Source: Streptomyces spinosisporus (GTDB lineage Bacteria; Actinomycetota; Actinomycetes; Streptomycetales; Streptomycetaceae). Taken from it: a stretch of 64,000 nucleotides of DNA. The notes below the pieces were generated by a model. That model was not told the origin of the DNA. It ran no database searches and saw only the letters and a list, made by a program, of their open reading frames with translations. Below are positions 18,415-28,835 of the stretch, piece by piece. The position numbers and the translations under genes were made by a program. The number at the start of each line of letters is the position of its first letter. Within the stretch, counting starts at the first letter, position 1. The stretch lies in the NCBI RefSeq assembly GCF_022698145.1, contig NZ_JALDAX010000004.1, positions 372,001 to 436,000 on the forward strand, given 5' to 3'.

Positions 18415-18758
18415 GTGTGCTCCTCCGTCGGTCCGGCTACCCGGGTTCGCCGGGTGCCAGTGCGGCTCATCTGCAGCCCTACGGACGCACAGGGTGGGTG
18501 CGCCCGGTCGGGAACAGGTGTGACAGGTGCCCCGGCGAGCGCCCTGCAAAAGGCACGTTACCCAGTGCTCCACATTTCTGTGAAACCCCTCCTGACCTGC
18601 GATTTTGCTTGGATTTCCAAGTAAATCGCGAAAGCCCGGAAGGTTTCCTGGTCACAGCCTTGCAGGGGGCCGGAACAACGGCACGTTATCCCGGTGACCC
18701 AGTTCACGGGAAGACTTCACCTCGGGCGGGACTGCGGCCCCTGTGTGAGACTGCGAAC
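18415..18758. other. Divergent intergenic region bkdA2 / response regulator
   Basis: These 344 bases contain no convincing gene. They must hold both divergent promoters. Visible structure is an imperfect palindrome at 18599-18629 and a direct repeat of GGCACGTTA at 18552-18560 and 18680-18688, each followed by a similar CCC.GTG context. The centre is AT-richer than the flanks. Confidence 0.7.
18599..18629. promoter_or_regulatory. Large imperfect palindrome upstream of bkdA2
   Basis: The left arm is GCGATTT, two bases, then CTTGGA (18599-18613). The centre is TT. The right arm is TCCAAG, one base, then AAATCGC (18616-18629). The arms match except for one extra base. The site is 185 bases upstream of bkdA2 and 130 upstream of the response regulator. 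It is a good operator candidate; a weak terminator is the alternative, but no gene ends here. Confidence 0.55.
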
Positions 18759-19424
18759 GTGAACGAAGAGGGAAAAATCCGGGTATTTCTGCTCGACGAT
18801 CACGAAGTGGTCCGGCGCGGTGTCCATGAGCTGCTGTGGGCCGAGGGCGACATCGAGGTGGTCGGCGAGGCGGGCACGGCGGCCGAGGCACTGGCACGCA
18901 TTCCGGCCACCCGGCCCGACGTCGCGGTGCTCGACGTACGGCTCCCGGACGGCAGTGGGGTCGAGGTGTGCCGCGACATCCGCTCCCGGGACGAGCGGGT
19001 GACGTGCCTGATGCTGACCTCCTACGCCGACGACGAGGCCCTGTTCGACGCGATCATGGCGGGCGCCTCCGGCTATGTCCTCAAGGCCATCCGCGGCGCG
19101 GAACTGCTGGCGGCCGTGCGGGACGTCGCGGCCGGGAAGTCGCTGCTCGACCCGGTGGCCACCGCGCGCGTGCTGCAGCGGCTGCGCGACGGCGGCCGCG
19201 ACAGGGGCGACGACCGGCTGGAAGGGCTCACCGAGCAGGAGCGCAGGATCCTCGACCTGATCGGCGAGGGCCTCACCAACCGCGCGATCGGCGAGAGGCT
19301 GCACCTCGCCGAGAAGACGATCAAGAACTATGTGTCCGCGCTGCTGTCGAAACTGGGAATGGAGCGAAGGTCCCAGGCGGCGGCCTATGTGGCGCGCATG
19401 CAGGCCGAACAGCAGCGCCGTTAG
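18759..19424 (+). CDS. Orphan response regulator, NarL/LuxR type
   Basis: The 221-residue product has a receiver domain (about 1-125). The acidic pair lies in LLDDHEV and the likely phosphoryl-accepting Asp in [11 protein letters not shown]. Thr and Lys of the switch follow in MLTSYADD and YVLKAI. A LuxR-type HTH covers about 155-215 ([22 protein letters not shown]). No histidine kinase lies beside it, so it is an orphan here. GTG 18759 fits the usual start. The S. coelicolor counterpart (SCO3818, as I recall) has been linked to antibiotic control, which I cannot verify. Confidence 0.9.
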   Translation: MNEEGKIRVFLLDDHEVVRRGVHELLWAEGDIEVVGEAGTAAEALARIPATRPDVAVLDVRLPDGSGVEVCRDIRSRDERVTCLMLTSYADDEALFDAIMAGASGYVLKAIRGAELLAAVRDVAAGKSLLDPVATARVLQRLRDGGRDRGDDRLEGLTEQERRILDLIGEGLTNRAIGERLHLAEKTIKNYVSALLSKLGMERRSQAAAYVARMQAEQQRR

Positions 19425-19473
19425 GGACCAAAGCCTCTGCCCCGGGGAGCGCGCCCCTGCGGACAGTGGTCGC

Positions 19474-19926
19474 ATGCCCAGTGACGACCAGCGCGCCGTC
19501 GACCAGCGCGCCGTCGACCGACTCGCCGTCGACCTGCTCGCCCGCACCGACTACGGCCGTATCGCCACCAGCATGCGCGCGCTGCCCTTCCTCGCCTTCG
19601 CCCGGCACATCGTGTCCGACGGCCGGGTGCTGCTGCGTCTGCCGCGCAGCTGCGGCTACCACCGTGCGTGCGGCGGCAGCGTCGTCGCCTACGGCTCGGA
19701 CAACTTGAGCTCCGCCCGTCCCGGCGAGGCCCTGTGGTCCGTCCAGGTCGTCGGGGCGTGCAGCCCCTACGAGCCGACGGCCGCCGAGACGGAGCGGTTC
19801 GGGGCGGCGCCCCGGCGCGTGGACGGCGAACCGTACGAGCCCGTCTATCTGAGCGTCGAGCCGCAGTTCGGCACGGTCCACTCGACCGACGGCGGCCTGG
19901 AACGCCACTTCGAGCACATGCCGTGA
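19474..19926 (+). CDS. Pyridoxamine 5'-phosphate oxidase-like protein
   Basis: A 150-residue protein that fits the PNPOx-like split-barrel flavin-binding family: LPFLAFARHIVSDGRVLLRL, GGSVVAYGSDN, WSVQVVGAC. A short N-terminal segment carries the repeated word (D)QRAVD, encoded by near-identical DNA at about 19490-19520. No catalytic role can be assigned. ATG 19474 is the chosen start; no strong ribosome binding site is seen. It may be cotranscribed with the response regulator 50 bases upstream. Confidence 0.75.
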   Translation: MPSDDQRAVDQRAVDRLAVDLLARTDYGRIATSMRALPFLAFARHIVSDGRVLLRLPRSCGYHRACGGSVVAYGSDNLSSARPGEALWSVQVVGACSPYEPTAAETERFGAAPRRVDGEPYEPVYLSVEPQFGTVHSTDGGLERHFEHMP

Positions 19927-19991
19927 CCGAATGCGACTGCCTGTGACAACGCCCAGCTCACGGCCTTGAATCGTGCCCTACCATCTGGCGC

Positions 19992-21020
19992 GTGTTGCGC
20001 TCCCCTGTACCACCGCATGTGCCTCACGCGCCCCCGCTGGGCGAACTGCTGCGCCAGTACGGCGCCGGTTCCGCCGTCGCCTGCGAGCCCGTCGACCAGG
20101 GCCTGCTCAACCGGGGCTATCGCCTGTGCACCACCCACGGCCGCTACTTCCTCAAGCACCACTTCGACCCGGAGACCGCCGACCCGGCCGCGATCGCCCG
20201 TCAGCACCGGGCCACCCAGCGCCTGGCCGATCTGGGCGTACCGGTGGCGCCCCCGCTGCCCGGGCGGGACGGGCGCACGGTCGCGGTGATCGGCGGACAC
20301 GCCTACGCGCTGCACCCCTGGATCGAGGGACGGCACCGGCACGGCGGACAGCTCACGACCGTCCAGTGCGGCCGGCTGGGGGCGCTGCTGGGAGTGGTGC
20401 ACGCGAGCCTGGAGCGGGTGATGCCGGCACACGCGCGTGCCCGTACCGAACCCGTCGCCGCCGACCCCGCCGACACCTTCACCCTCATCGACGACCTGCT
20501 CGGCCGCGTACGCCGCCACCGCCCCGCCGACTCGTTCGACGAACTGGCCCGCCACCGCCTGCTGGAACGCCGCACGCTGCTGGAGCAGCACGCCGACAGG
20601 CGCCCTGCGCGCGGGAGTTCGGTGGGCTGGGTGCACGGCGACTTCCACCCGTTCAACCTGCTCTACAGGGGGGACGCGCCCGCCGCCATCGTCGACTGGG
20701 ACCGCCTTGGCCTGCGCCCGCGCGCGGAGGAGGCGGTACGCGCCGCCGCGATCTTCTTCGTACGGCCCGCCGGAACCCTCGACCTGCCCAAGGTGCGCGC
20801 CTACGCGCGCGCGTACCGGCGCACGGCCGGTGCCACGCCCTCCGAACTCGCGGCAGCCGTGCACCGCGTGTGGTGGGAACGCCTCAACGACTTCTGGATG
20901 CTGCGCTGGCACTACGAACGCGGCGACACCCGCGCCGACCCCCAGCTCCCGGCGACCTCCGCCCTGGCGGTGTGGTGGACGCGGGAGTACGACGCGGTGT
21001 GTGGGGCGTTCGTGGAGTGA
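19992..21020 (+). CDS. Aminoglycoside phosphotransferase-fold kinase
   Basis: The 342-residue protein has the APH/choline-kinase fold. The catalytic loop is VHGDFHPFNLL and the metal-binding Asp lies in AIVDWDRLG. An N-terminal lobe with LKHHF as ATP-lysine region precedes them. It resembles homoserine kinase type II or CotH/MTR kinase-like proteins used for small metabolites, rather than an antibiotic resistance enzyme. GTG 19992 starts it. It is convergent with the kinase gene at 21025, with only four bases between the stops. Confidence 0.85.
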   Translation: MLRSPVPPHVPHAPPLGELLRQYGAGSAVACEPVDQGLLNRGYRLCTTHGRYFLKHHFDPETADPAAIARQHRATQRLADLGVPVAPPLPGRDGRTVAVIGGHAYALHPWIEGRHRHGGQLTTVQCGRLGALLGVVHASLERVMPAHARARTEPVAADPADTFTLIDDLLGRVRRHRPADSFDELARHRLLERRTLLEQHADRRPARGSSVGWVHGDFHPFNLLYRGDAPAAIVDWDRLGLRPRAEEAVRAAAIFFVRPAGTLDLPKVRAYARAYRRTAGATPSELAAAVHRVWWERLNDFWMLRWHYERGDTRADPQLPATSALAVWWTREYDAVCGAFVE

Positions 21021-21024
21021 CGCG

Positions 21025-22572
<1,548 letters not shown>

Positions 22573-22906
22573 CAGTCCTCGCCGTCGTTTCTGCCCGCGG
22601 TGCGCGCGGTGTTGTTACGGTCTCCGTCGGCCACGCTACAGCCTCAACGCAAGCCGCCGTTCCGAGAAGGGGACCGGAACCGGCTGAGGACGGACCGGCC
22701 ATCAAACCCTCCCCCAAGGGTCCCGTGCAAATTCTGTGTACCGCACGTACAACGTCTGTAACGCTCGCGCGACGCTTCTTTCGCGTACGGTCACGGATCG
22801 GGCACTGAACTTGACGTGTCAGTGCCCTGGGGCAGACTTGGCCGGGAATAGCACTTTGGATCAATGACAGTCAACGGCGCCTGAAGGCCCACGGGGGAAG
22901 CGGAAC
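22573..22906. other. Divergent promoter region between two kinase genes
   Basis: These 334 bases hold no convincing gene. A 9-bp perfect inverted repeat at 22800-22827 is the clearest structure. Both kinase genes must start here. Confidence 0.7.
22800..22827. promoter_or_regulatory. Inverted repeat in the kinase promoter region
   Basis: GGGCACTGA (22800-22808) and TCAGTGCCC (22819-22827) are perfect complements around a 10-base spacer. The spacer holds TTGACG, a possible -35 element for the rightward kinase gene. It could be an operator or a leader hairpin. Confidence 0.45.
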
Positions 22907-24535
22907 ATGAGCCAGGACGGCGCACAGGGCCGGTACACGGGGCGGGCGTTGGCCGGCGGCCGCTATCAGCTGCGCGACCTGCTCGGCGAGGGCGGCATGG
23001 CCTCGGTGCATCTCGCCTACGACAGCGTGCTCGACCGCCAGGTCGCGATCAAGACGCTCCACACCGACCTGGGGCGGGAGCAGGCCTTCCGCGAGCGCTT
23101 CCGCCGCGAGGCCCAGGCCGTGGCCAAGCTCACGCACACCAACATCGTCTCGGTCTTCGACACCGGCGAGGACACCCTCGACGGCATGACGACTCCGTAC
23201 ATCGTCATGGAGTACATCGAGGGCCGCCCGCTGGGTTCGGTGCTCGACGAGGACGTACGGCAGTTCGGCGCGATGCCCGCGGACAAGGCGCTGAAGATCA
23301 CCGCGGATGTGCTCGCGGCGCTGGAGATCAGCCACGAGATGGGCCTGGTCCACCGCGACATCAAGCCGGGCAACGTCATGATGACCAAGCGCGGCGTGGT
23401 CAAGGTGATGGACTTCGGCATCGCGCGTGCCATGCAGTCCGGCGTGACGTCGATGACGCAGACCGGCATGGTCGTGGGCACCCCGCAGTACCTCTCGCCG
23501 GAGCAGGCGCTGGGCCGTGGTGTGGACGCACGCTCCGACCTCTACTCGGTCGGCATCATGCTGTTCCAACTGGTCACCGGGCGGCTGCCGTTCGACGCGG
23601 ACTCCCCGCTCGCGATCGCCTACGCGCATGTGCAGGAGGAGCCGGTCGCTCCGTCGTCGATCAACCGGGCGCTGCCGCCCGCGGTGGACGCGCTGGTCGC
23701 CCGCGCGCTGAAGAAGAACCCCAACGAGCGGTTCCCGAGCTCCGAGTCCATGCGCGACGAGTGCCTGCGCGTGGCCGCCTCCTTCCACGCCACCCCGCCG
23801 AGCATCGTGCCGGGCGCGCCCGCCCAGGCCGGCTCGGGTGTCGGCTCCGCCGTCTTCCCGCCGGTCGACCAGTCGACCCCGGCGCCGACGGGCCCCGTCC
23901 AGACGCCGTACCAGCCGACCCCGAATCCGTACGGCACCCCGGCGCCGCCGTCGCAGCCGTCCTCCCCGGCGTACGGCTACCCGCAGCAGAGCGGCTACCA
24001 GCAGGCGCCGTACGGCCAGCCCTCCACGCCGCCGCCGTACAACATCACGCCCCAGCCCTCCGGGCCCGCCGCGGGCGGTGGCAGCGGGAAGAACAACAAG
24101 CCGGTGATCATCGGTTCGATCGTCGTCTCGATCGTCGCGGTCGGCGGCCTGCTCGCGGCACTGCTGCTGAACGGCGGCGGCGGTGACGACGAGGGCAAGG
24201 GCGGTGGCAGCGCGAGCCCCTCGGCGACCAAGGCGGCGGGCTACCGCGGGCCGGACACCACGAAGAAGATCGAGTCGACCGAGTGCACGGAGCCGCAGGA
24301 GTCGTACAACGACCCCGACAAGATCAAGCTCCCCGACTTCCGCTTCAAGTACATCGGTTCGGTCAAGGAGTGCCTGCAGGCCGCGGGCTGGGAGCTGAAG
24401 ATCAAGAAGGTCGACGAGAACACCTACGGCGAGGGCGCGGTCATCGACCAGTTCCCGTCCGCCGACACGGACGTCGACCCCAAGGACATGCCGCAGATCG
24501 AGCTCAGCGTCTCCTCGGGCAACCCGACGTCCTGA
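22907..24535 (+). CDS. Membrane Ser/Thr protein kinase with PASTA-like C-terminus
   Basis: The 542-residue kinase has a catalytic domain (about 12-275; GEGGMASVH, VAIKTLH, LVHRDIKPGNV, DFGIARA, GTPQYLSPEQ) and a Pro/Gln/Tyr-rich juxtamembrane linker (about 290-390). One membrane helix follows (about 400-423; IIGSIVVSIVAVGGLLAALLL). The outer segment of about 100 residues has the pattern VKECLQAAGWELKI...VIDQFPSADTDV, like a single diverged PASTA unit. A strong terminator follows. It is divergent from the kinase at 21025, so the two may share control. Confidence 0.92.
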   Translation: MSQDGAQGRYTGRALAGGRYQLRDLLGEGGMASVHLAYDSVLDRQVAIKTLHTDLGREQAFRERFRREAQAVAKLTHTNIVSVFDTGEDTLDGMTTPYIVMEYIEGRPLGSVLDEDVRQFGAMPADKALKITADVLAALEISHEMGLVHRDIKPGNVMMTKRGVVKVMDFGIARAMQSGVTSMTQTGMVVGTPQYLSPEQALGRGVDARSDLYSVGIMLFQLVTGRLPFDADSPLAIAYAHVQEEPVAPSSINRALPPAVDALVARALKKNPNERFPSSESMRDECLRVAASFHATPPSIVPGAPAQAGSGVGSAVFPPVDQSTPAPTGPVQTPYQPTPNPYGTPAPPSQPSSPAYGYPQQSGYQQAPYGQPSTPPPYNITPQPSGPAAGGGSGKNNKPVIIGSIVVSIVAVGGLLAALLLNGGGGDDEGKGGGSASPSATKAAGYRGPDTTKKIESTECTEPQESYNDPDKIKLPDFRFKYIGSVKECLQAAGWELKIKKVDENTYGEGAVIDQFPSADTDVDPKDMPQIELSVSSGNPTS

Positions 24536-24554
24536 CCCGCACGGCAGACAGGTG

Positions 24555-24588
24555 AAGGGCCCGGCGGCTTCTCGGCCGCCGGGCCCTT
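24555..24588. terminator. Strong bidirectional terminator
   Basis: A 14-base perfect stem (AAGGGCCCGGCGGC and its complement) with a six-base loop lies between the converging kinase and bpa genes. A short T run ends it on the plus strand. Confidence 0.9.
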
Positions 24589-24616
24589 TCGTACGGATTC
24601 GTACGGGCTCGGCTCG

Positions 24617-25156
24617 TTACAGGTACGGTCCGCCCGAGCGGCCGCCGGCCTGGCGGTCCTCGGTGCCGTCGGGGCCCACGCCCGGCGGCAGCGCGCGCCG
24701 CATCTGCTCCAACTGGGCCCGCGCGGCCATCTGCTGGGCGAACAGCGTGGTCTGGATGCCGTGGAAGAGGCCCTCCAGCCAGCCCACCAACTGCGCCTGC
24801 GCGATGCGCAGTTCGGCATCGCTGGGGGTGCCGTCGTCCGTGAAGGGCAGGGAGAGCCGCTCCAGCTCCTCCACCAGCTCCGGCGCCAGCCCGTCCTCCA
24901 GCTCCTTCACCGAACTGCGGTGGATCTCCTTGAGGCGGGCCCGGCTCGCCTCATCCAGGGGAGCCACCCGCACCTCCTCCAGGAGCTGTTTGATCATGCT
25001 GCCGATCCGCATCACCTTGGCCGGCTGCTCGACCTGTTCCGTCACCGGAATCTCGCGGGAGTCCTCGTCTGTACCGCCGCCAATCGCCATGCCGTCCTGG
25101 CCCACGACCAGGATCTGGGGGTTCTCCGGCGACCTGTCGTTCCTCGGCATCTCCAT
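24617..25156 (-). CDS. bpa: Bacterial proteasome activator Bpa (PafE)
   Basis: This 179-residue all-helical protein forms an ATP-independent ring that opens the 20S proteasome gate. Core features are visible: VMRIGSMIKQLLEEVRVAPLDE, EDGLAPELVEELERLSLPF and QLVGWLEGLFHGIQTTLFAQQM. The C-terminal gate-opening tail is GGPYL, compared with GQYL in M. tuberculosis. The start at 25156 (MEMPRND) is chosen by likeness to homologues; 25150 is an alternative. The proteasome genes are not in this window. Confidence 0.9.
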   Translation of the reverse strand: MEMPRNDRSPENPQILVVGQDGMAIGGGTDEDSREIPVTEQVEQPAKVMRIGSMIKQLLEEVRVAPLDEASRARLKEIHRSSVKELEDGLAPELVEELERLSLPFTDDGTPSDAELRIAQAQLVGWLEGLFHGIQTTLFAQQMAARAQLEQMRRALPPGVGPDGTEDRQAGGRSGGPYL

Positions 25157-25262
25157 GCCGCCATTCTCTCGCACCCGTGCATCTCATCACCGTGGTGCCC
25201 CCCGTGCAGGGTGATCCACCGTTTACGGTGCGGGGTTTTCCGTCACGGTGCGGTGCCGTCCG

Positions 25263-25811
25263 TCACGGTGCGGTGTTCTCCGCCCGCAGCCGCAGCAGCC
25301 GGGCCTCGCAGTGGTCCAGCCAGCGGATCTCCGCCTCCGCGTGGCAGATGAGCTGCTCCAGGACCAGCAGCCGCGCCACCTCGTCCGGATGCCCGGGCGT
25401 ACCCGCGAGCGCCCGCGCCCGCTGCCGTACGTAGGCGTGCAGCGCGTCCGCCACATGCCGGCGCTGTGCCTCCACGACCCGGCGTACGTCGACGGCGGGT
25501 GCGCCCACCGCCAGCGCCAGCTTGATCGCCAGCTCGTCGCGCGGGGGACTGGTGCGCTCGACGGGACGGGTGAACCAGTCCTGCAGCTCGGTCCGGCCCG
25601 TGCGGGTCAGGGCGTACAGCGCCCGCCCGGCCTCGTCCTCGCCGTTGTGCACGACCATCCCGTCCCGCTCCAGGCGGCCGAGGGTCGTGTAGACCTGCCC
25701 GATGTTCAGCGGCCAGCTGCCACCGGTGCGCTCCTCGAACTCGGTGCGCAGTCGTGAGCCGTAGCGAGGGCCCTGTTCGAGGAGCGCCAGAAGCCCGTGA
25801 CGTATCGACAT
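25263..25811 (-). CDS. PadR family transcriptional regulator
   Basis: The 182-residue protein has an N-terminal PadR winged helix (about 1-80; LLALLEQGPRYGSRLRTEFEE, GQVYTTLGRLERDGMV). A Vir-type C-terminal helical dimerisation domain follows (about 95-175). ATG 25811 is the standard PadR start (MSIRHGLLALL). It lies 78 bases from the divergent gene at 25890, a likely target. The ligand is unknown. Confidence 0.9.
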   Translation of the reverse strand: MSIRHGLLALLEQGPRYGSRLRTEFEERTGGSWPLNIGQVYTTLGRLERDGMVVHNGEDEAGRALYALTRTGRTELQDWFTRPVERTSPPRDELAIKLALAVGAPAVDVRRVVEAQRRHVADALHAYVRQRARALAGTPGHPDEVARLLVLEQLICHAEAEIRWLDHCEARLLRLRAENTAP

Positions 25812-25889
25812 ACCCGGATTGTGCAGCGGCTTCGGAATTTTGGCGGAGCCCGGAATGCCGGAAGTGCGGGCCGGTGTGAGCCTTGAGAC

Positions 25890-26672
25890 GTGACTCCATG
25901 GCTGCGTGCTTTGCAGGGGGCCGGACTGGTGATGGGGGTGGGGGCGAGCGTGCTCGTGCTGCCGTGCGGGGGTGCGGTGGCGCACGCGTCGTCCGCGCCC
26001 TTGGTGGTGGTGGTTGCGCCGGGGCCGACGCACGGGACCGGATCGGGGGGCCATGCCGGGCACTCCGGATCCAGGGACGAGCCTGGTGCGGGCGACGAGA
26101 ACGGTTCCCGGGACGAGCCCGGCCCGGGGGACGGGCACGGTTCCGGGCATGAGGAGGGTTCGGGGGACGAGGCCTGGCCGGGGGACGAGGACGGTCCGGC
26201 GGACGAGGCGGGCCCCGGGGAGGAAGCAGAGGTCAAACCCCACTCCGGGCATACGCCTGGTGCCCGCACCCCGGGGGCCGGGCACCGTTCCGCCTCCCCC
26301 ACCGCCTCTCCGAAGCCGTCGCGGGCCGGGAGCGTGGCGGGTGAGGGGCGCGAGCGTCCCGGGCGGCGGGAGACACCGTCGGCGGACGCATCGGCCGACG
26401 ACTCCTCCGACCAGGGAGAGGGCGAGGAACCGGCCTACCCGGAAGGGGAGGACACCGGCGACGAGACGGCCGGGGACGCCACGGCGTCACCGGCCGACGA
26501 GGCCAGCCTGCTGCCCTCCGGGCCCGCACAGCCCCCGGCACAGCAGGCCGCCTCGGACTCCGCAGGCCCCGCCGAGCCCGTCCTGCAGATCCTGCCGCTC
26601 GGCAGCGGACTGGTCCTGATCGGACTCGGCCTGGGCCTCGCCTTCATCGGCCTGCGGATGCGCAGGGCTTGA
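25890..26672 (+). CDS. Secreted/anchored acidic low-complexity protein
   Basis: The 260-residue frame begins with a hydrophobic signal-like segment (about 5-32). It continues with a Gly/Asp/Glu/Pro-rich repeat region (words such as DEPG, GDE, GSRDEPG at about 60-120) and a Ser/Pro/Ala linker. It ends with LPLGSG, a hydrophobic helix and basic RMRRA. That C-terminal arrangement looks like a cell-wall or membrane anchor, although LPLGSG is not the LAXTG type expected for class E sortases. The family is not recognised. GTG 25890 is the best start; GTG or ATG codons near 25930 are alternatives. Confidence 0.65.
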   Translation: MTPWLRALQGAGLVMGVGASVLVLPCGGAVAHASSAPLVVVVAPGPTHGTGSGGHAGHSGSRDEPGAGDENGSRDEPGPGDGHGSGHEEGSGDEAWPGDEDGPADEAGPGEEAEVKPHSGHTPGARTPGAGHRSASPTASPKPSRAGSVAGEGRERPGRRETPSADASADDSSDQGEGEEPAYPEGEDTGDETAGDATASPADEASLLPSGPAQPPAQQAASDSAGPAEPVLQILPLGSGLVLIGLGLGLAFIGLRMRRA

Positions 26673-26691
26673 GGGCCGGCCTGCGCCTTTC

Positions 26692-27672
26692 TCAGGGCAC
26701 CACCAGCAGGACCTTCCCCACGTGCCCGCTCTCCTCCACGACCCGGTGCGCCGCGGCCGCGTCGCTCATCGGGACCTCGCGGTCGACGACCGGGCGGACA
26801 TGGCCGCCGTCGATCAGGGGCCACACATGCTCGCGTACGGCCGCGACGATCGCCGCCTTCTCGCCGAGCGGGCGCGCCCTGAGCGAGGTCGCGCTGATCG
26901 CGGCCCGCTTGTTCAGCAGCGTGGCGATGTTCAGCTCGCCCTTGATGCCGCCCTGCATGCCGATGATGGCGAGGCGGCCGCTGGTGGCGAGGGCCTGCAG
27001 ATTGCGGTCCAGGTACTTGGCGCCCATGTTGTCGAGGATGACGTCGGCGCCCGCCCCGTCGGTGGCCTTCCTGACCTCCTCGACGAAGTCCTGCTCCTTG
27101 TAGTTGATCAGGATGTCCGCACCCAGCGCGGCGCACCGCTCCAGCTTCTGCGCGGTGCCCGCCGTGACCGCGACCTTGGCGCCGACGGCCTTGGCCAGCT
27201 GGATCGCCATGGTGCCGATGCCGCTGGAGCCGCCGTGCACGAGCAGCGTCTCGCCGGGGCGCAGCTGGGCGATCATGAAGACGTTCGACCAGACCGTGCA
27301 GACCACCTCGGGCAGCGCCGCGGCCTGCTTGAGGTCGAGGCCCTTCGGCACAGGCAGCAGCTGACCGGCCGGGACCGCGACCTTCTCGGCGTAGCCGCCG
27401 CCCGCGAGCAGCGCGCACACCTCGTCGCCGACCGCCCAGCCGGAGACGCCGGGGCCGAGTGCGGCGATCCTGCCGGAGCACTCCAGGCCGGGGTAGCGGG
27501 ACGACCCCGGCGGCGGGTCGTAGAAACCCTGCCGCTGCAGGATGTCGGCGCGGTTGACGGCCCCGGCCACCACCTCGACCAGCACCTCGCCCTCACCGGC
27601 CACCGGATCCGGGACCTCGTCCCACACCAGCGCCTCGGGCCCACCAGGTTCGGGAATCGTGATCGCATGCAT
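26692..27672 (-). CDS. NAD(P)H:quinone oxidoreductase (zinc-independent MDR)
   Basis: The 326-residue enzyme belongs to the medium-chain dehydrogenase/reductase superfamily, quinone reductase type. The GroES-like domain is about 1-130 (MHAITIPEPGGPEAL, NRADILQRQGFYDPPPG). The Rossmann part holds VHGGSSGIGTMAIQLAKA, a typical NADPH site. No structural zinc cysteines are visible. It probably reduces quinones by NADPH in the cytosol. It is divergent from the ABC transporter operon. Confidence 0.92.
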   Translation of the reverse strand: MHAITIPEPGGPEALVWDEVPDPVAGEGEVLVEVVAGAVNRADILQRQGFYDPPPGSSRYPGLECSGRIAALGPGVSGWAVGDEVCALLAGGGYAEKVAVPAGQLLPVPKGLDLKQAAALPEVVCTVWSNVFMIAQLRPGETLLVHGGSSGIGTMAIQLAKAVGAKVAVTAGTAQKLERCAALGADILINYKEQDFVEEVRKATDGAGADVILDNMGAKYLDRNLQALATSGRLAIIGMQGGIKGELNIATLLNKRAAISATSLRARPLGEKAAIVAAVREHVWPLIDGGHVRPVVDREVPMSDAAAAHRVVEESGHVGKVLLVVP

Positions 27673-27839
27673 GAGGGGGACGCTACCCCCCGTCCACCGG
27701 CCGACTCCGGCCGCGTGCCCCGGCGAGGCATCGCGCGGCGGGCGGGTCCCGGCGAAAAAAGTGTGCGATCACCGATGAGTTCCGGCGAAGGTAAAGGTCT
27801 CACCATGCGTCACCCAAGTGCGTGGAAGGACACCCCACC

Positions 27840-28835
27840 ATGAGCCAGCACACGACCGGCCTGGCGATCGAGACCGCGGGGCTGGTGAAGACGTTCGGTG
27901 AGACCCGCGCCGTCGACGGCGTGGACCTCTCCGTCCCGGCCGGCACGGTCTACGGCGTCCTCGGCCCGAACGGCGCCGGGAAGACGACCACCGTGAAGAT
28001 GCTCGCCACCCTGCTGCGGCCCGACGCCGGCGAGGCGCACATCTTCGGTCACGACGTCGTGCGCGAGGCCGACGAGGTCCGTGGCCGCGTCAGCCTCACC
28101 GGTCAGTACGCCTCGGTGGACGAGGACCTCACCGGCACCGAGAACCTGGTTCTGCTGGGCCGCCTCCTCGGCCACGGCAAGAAGGCGGCGCGCGTACGGT
28201 CCGCGCAGCTGCTGGAGGCCTTCGGGCTGACGGAGGCCGCGGGCAAGCAGATCAAGCACTACTCGGGCGGCATGCGGCGCCGTATCGACATCGCCGCGTC
28301 CATCCTCAACACCCCCGATCTACTCTTCCTCGACGAGCCGACCACCGGGCTCGACCCGCGCAGCCGCAACCAGGTCTGGGACATCGTGCGCGCGGTCGTC
28401 GCTCAGGGCACGACGGTGCTGCTCACCACGCAGTATCTGGACGAGGCCGACCAGCTGGCGTCCCGGATCGCCGTGATCGACCGCGGCAGGGTCATCGCCG
28501 AGGGCACCAAGGGCGAGCTGAAGGCCTCGGTCGGCGCCGGTTCCGTGCATGTACGGCTGCGGGACGCGGAGCAGCGGTCCGAGGCGGCCGAGGTGCTGCG
28601 CCGGGTGCTGGACGCGCAGGTGCAGCTGGAGCCGGACCCGGTCGCCCTGACCGCCCGTGTCTCCACGGCGGCCAGCGGCATCGCCGCCGAGCAGGCAGCC
28701 CGGGCGCTCGGCGAACTGGCCCGCGGCGGTGTCGTCGTGGACAACTTCTCGCTGGGGCAGCCCAGCCTGGACGAGGTGTTCCTCGCCCTCACCGGACACG
28801 ACACCCACAGCCCGAAGGACGAGGTGGCGGCATGA
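27840..28835 (+). CDS. ABC exporter ATPase, DrrA/daunorubicin-resistance type
   Basis: ATPase subunit of a two-component exporter, 331 residues. Walker A is GPNGAGKTT, the Q-loop region [11 protein letters not shown], the signature YSGGMRRR and Walker [13 protein letters not shown]. The C-terminal extension (about 230-325) is the DrrA family domain, with [20 protein letters not shown] 27840 has GGAAGGA upstream. It overlaps the permease gene by four bases. Substrates of DrrAB-like pumps are often hydrophobic antibiotics; here the substrate is unknown. Confidence 0.92.
   Translation: MSQHTTGLAIETAGLVKTFGETRAVDGVDLSVPAGTVYGVLGPNGAGKTTTVKMLATLLRPDAGEAHIFGHDVVREADEVRGRVSLTGQYASVDEDLTGTENLVLLGRLLGHGKKAARVRSAQLLEAFGLTEAAGKQIKHYSGGMRRRIDIAASILNTPDLLFLDEPTTGLDPRSRNQVWDIVRAVVAQGTTVLLTTQYLDEADQLASRIAVIDRGRVIAEGTKGELKASVGAGSVHVRLRDAEQRSEAAEVLRRVLDAQVQLEPDPVALTARVSTAASGIAAEQAARALGELARGGVVVDNFSLGQPSLDEVFLALTGHDTHSPKDEVAA

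Noticed and set aside
19992-21020. Aminoglycoside resistance gene
   Set aside because: The APH fold is present, but the sequence looks like a housekeeping small-molecule kinase and its context is chromosomal core.
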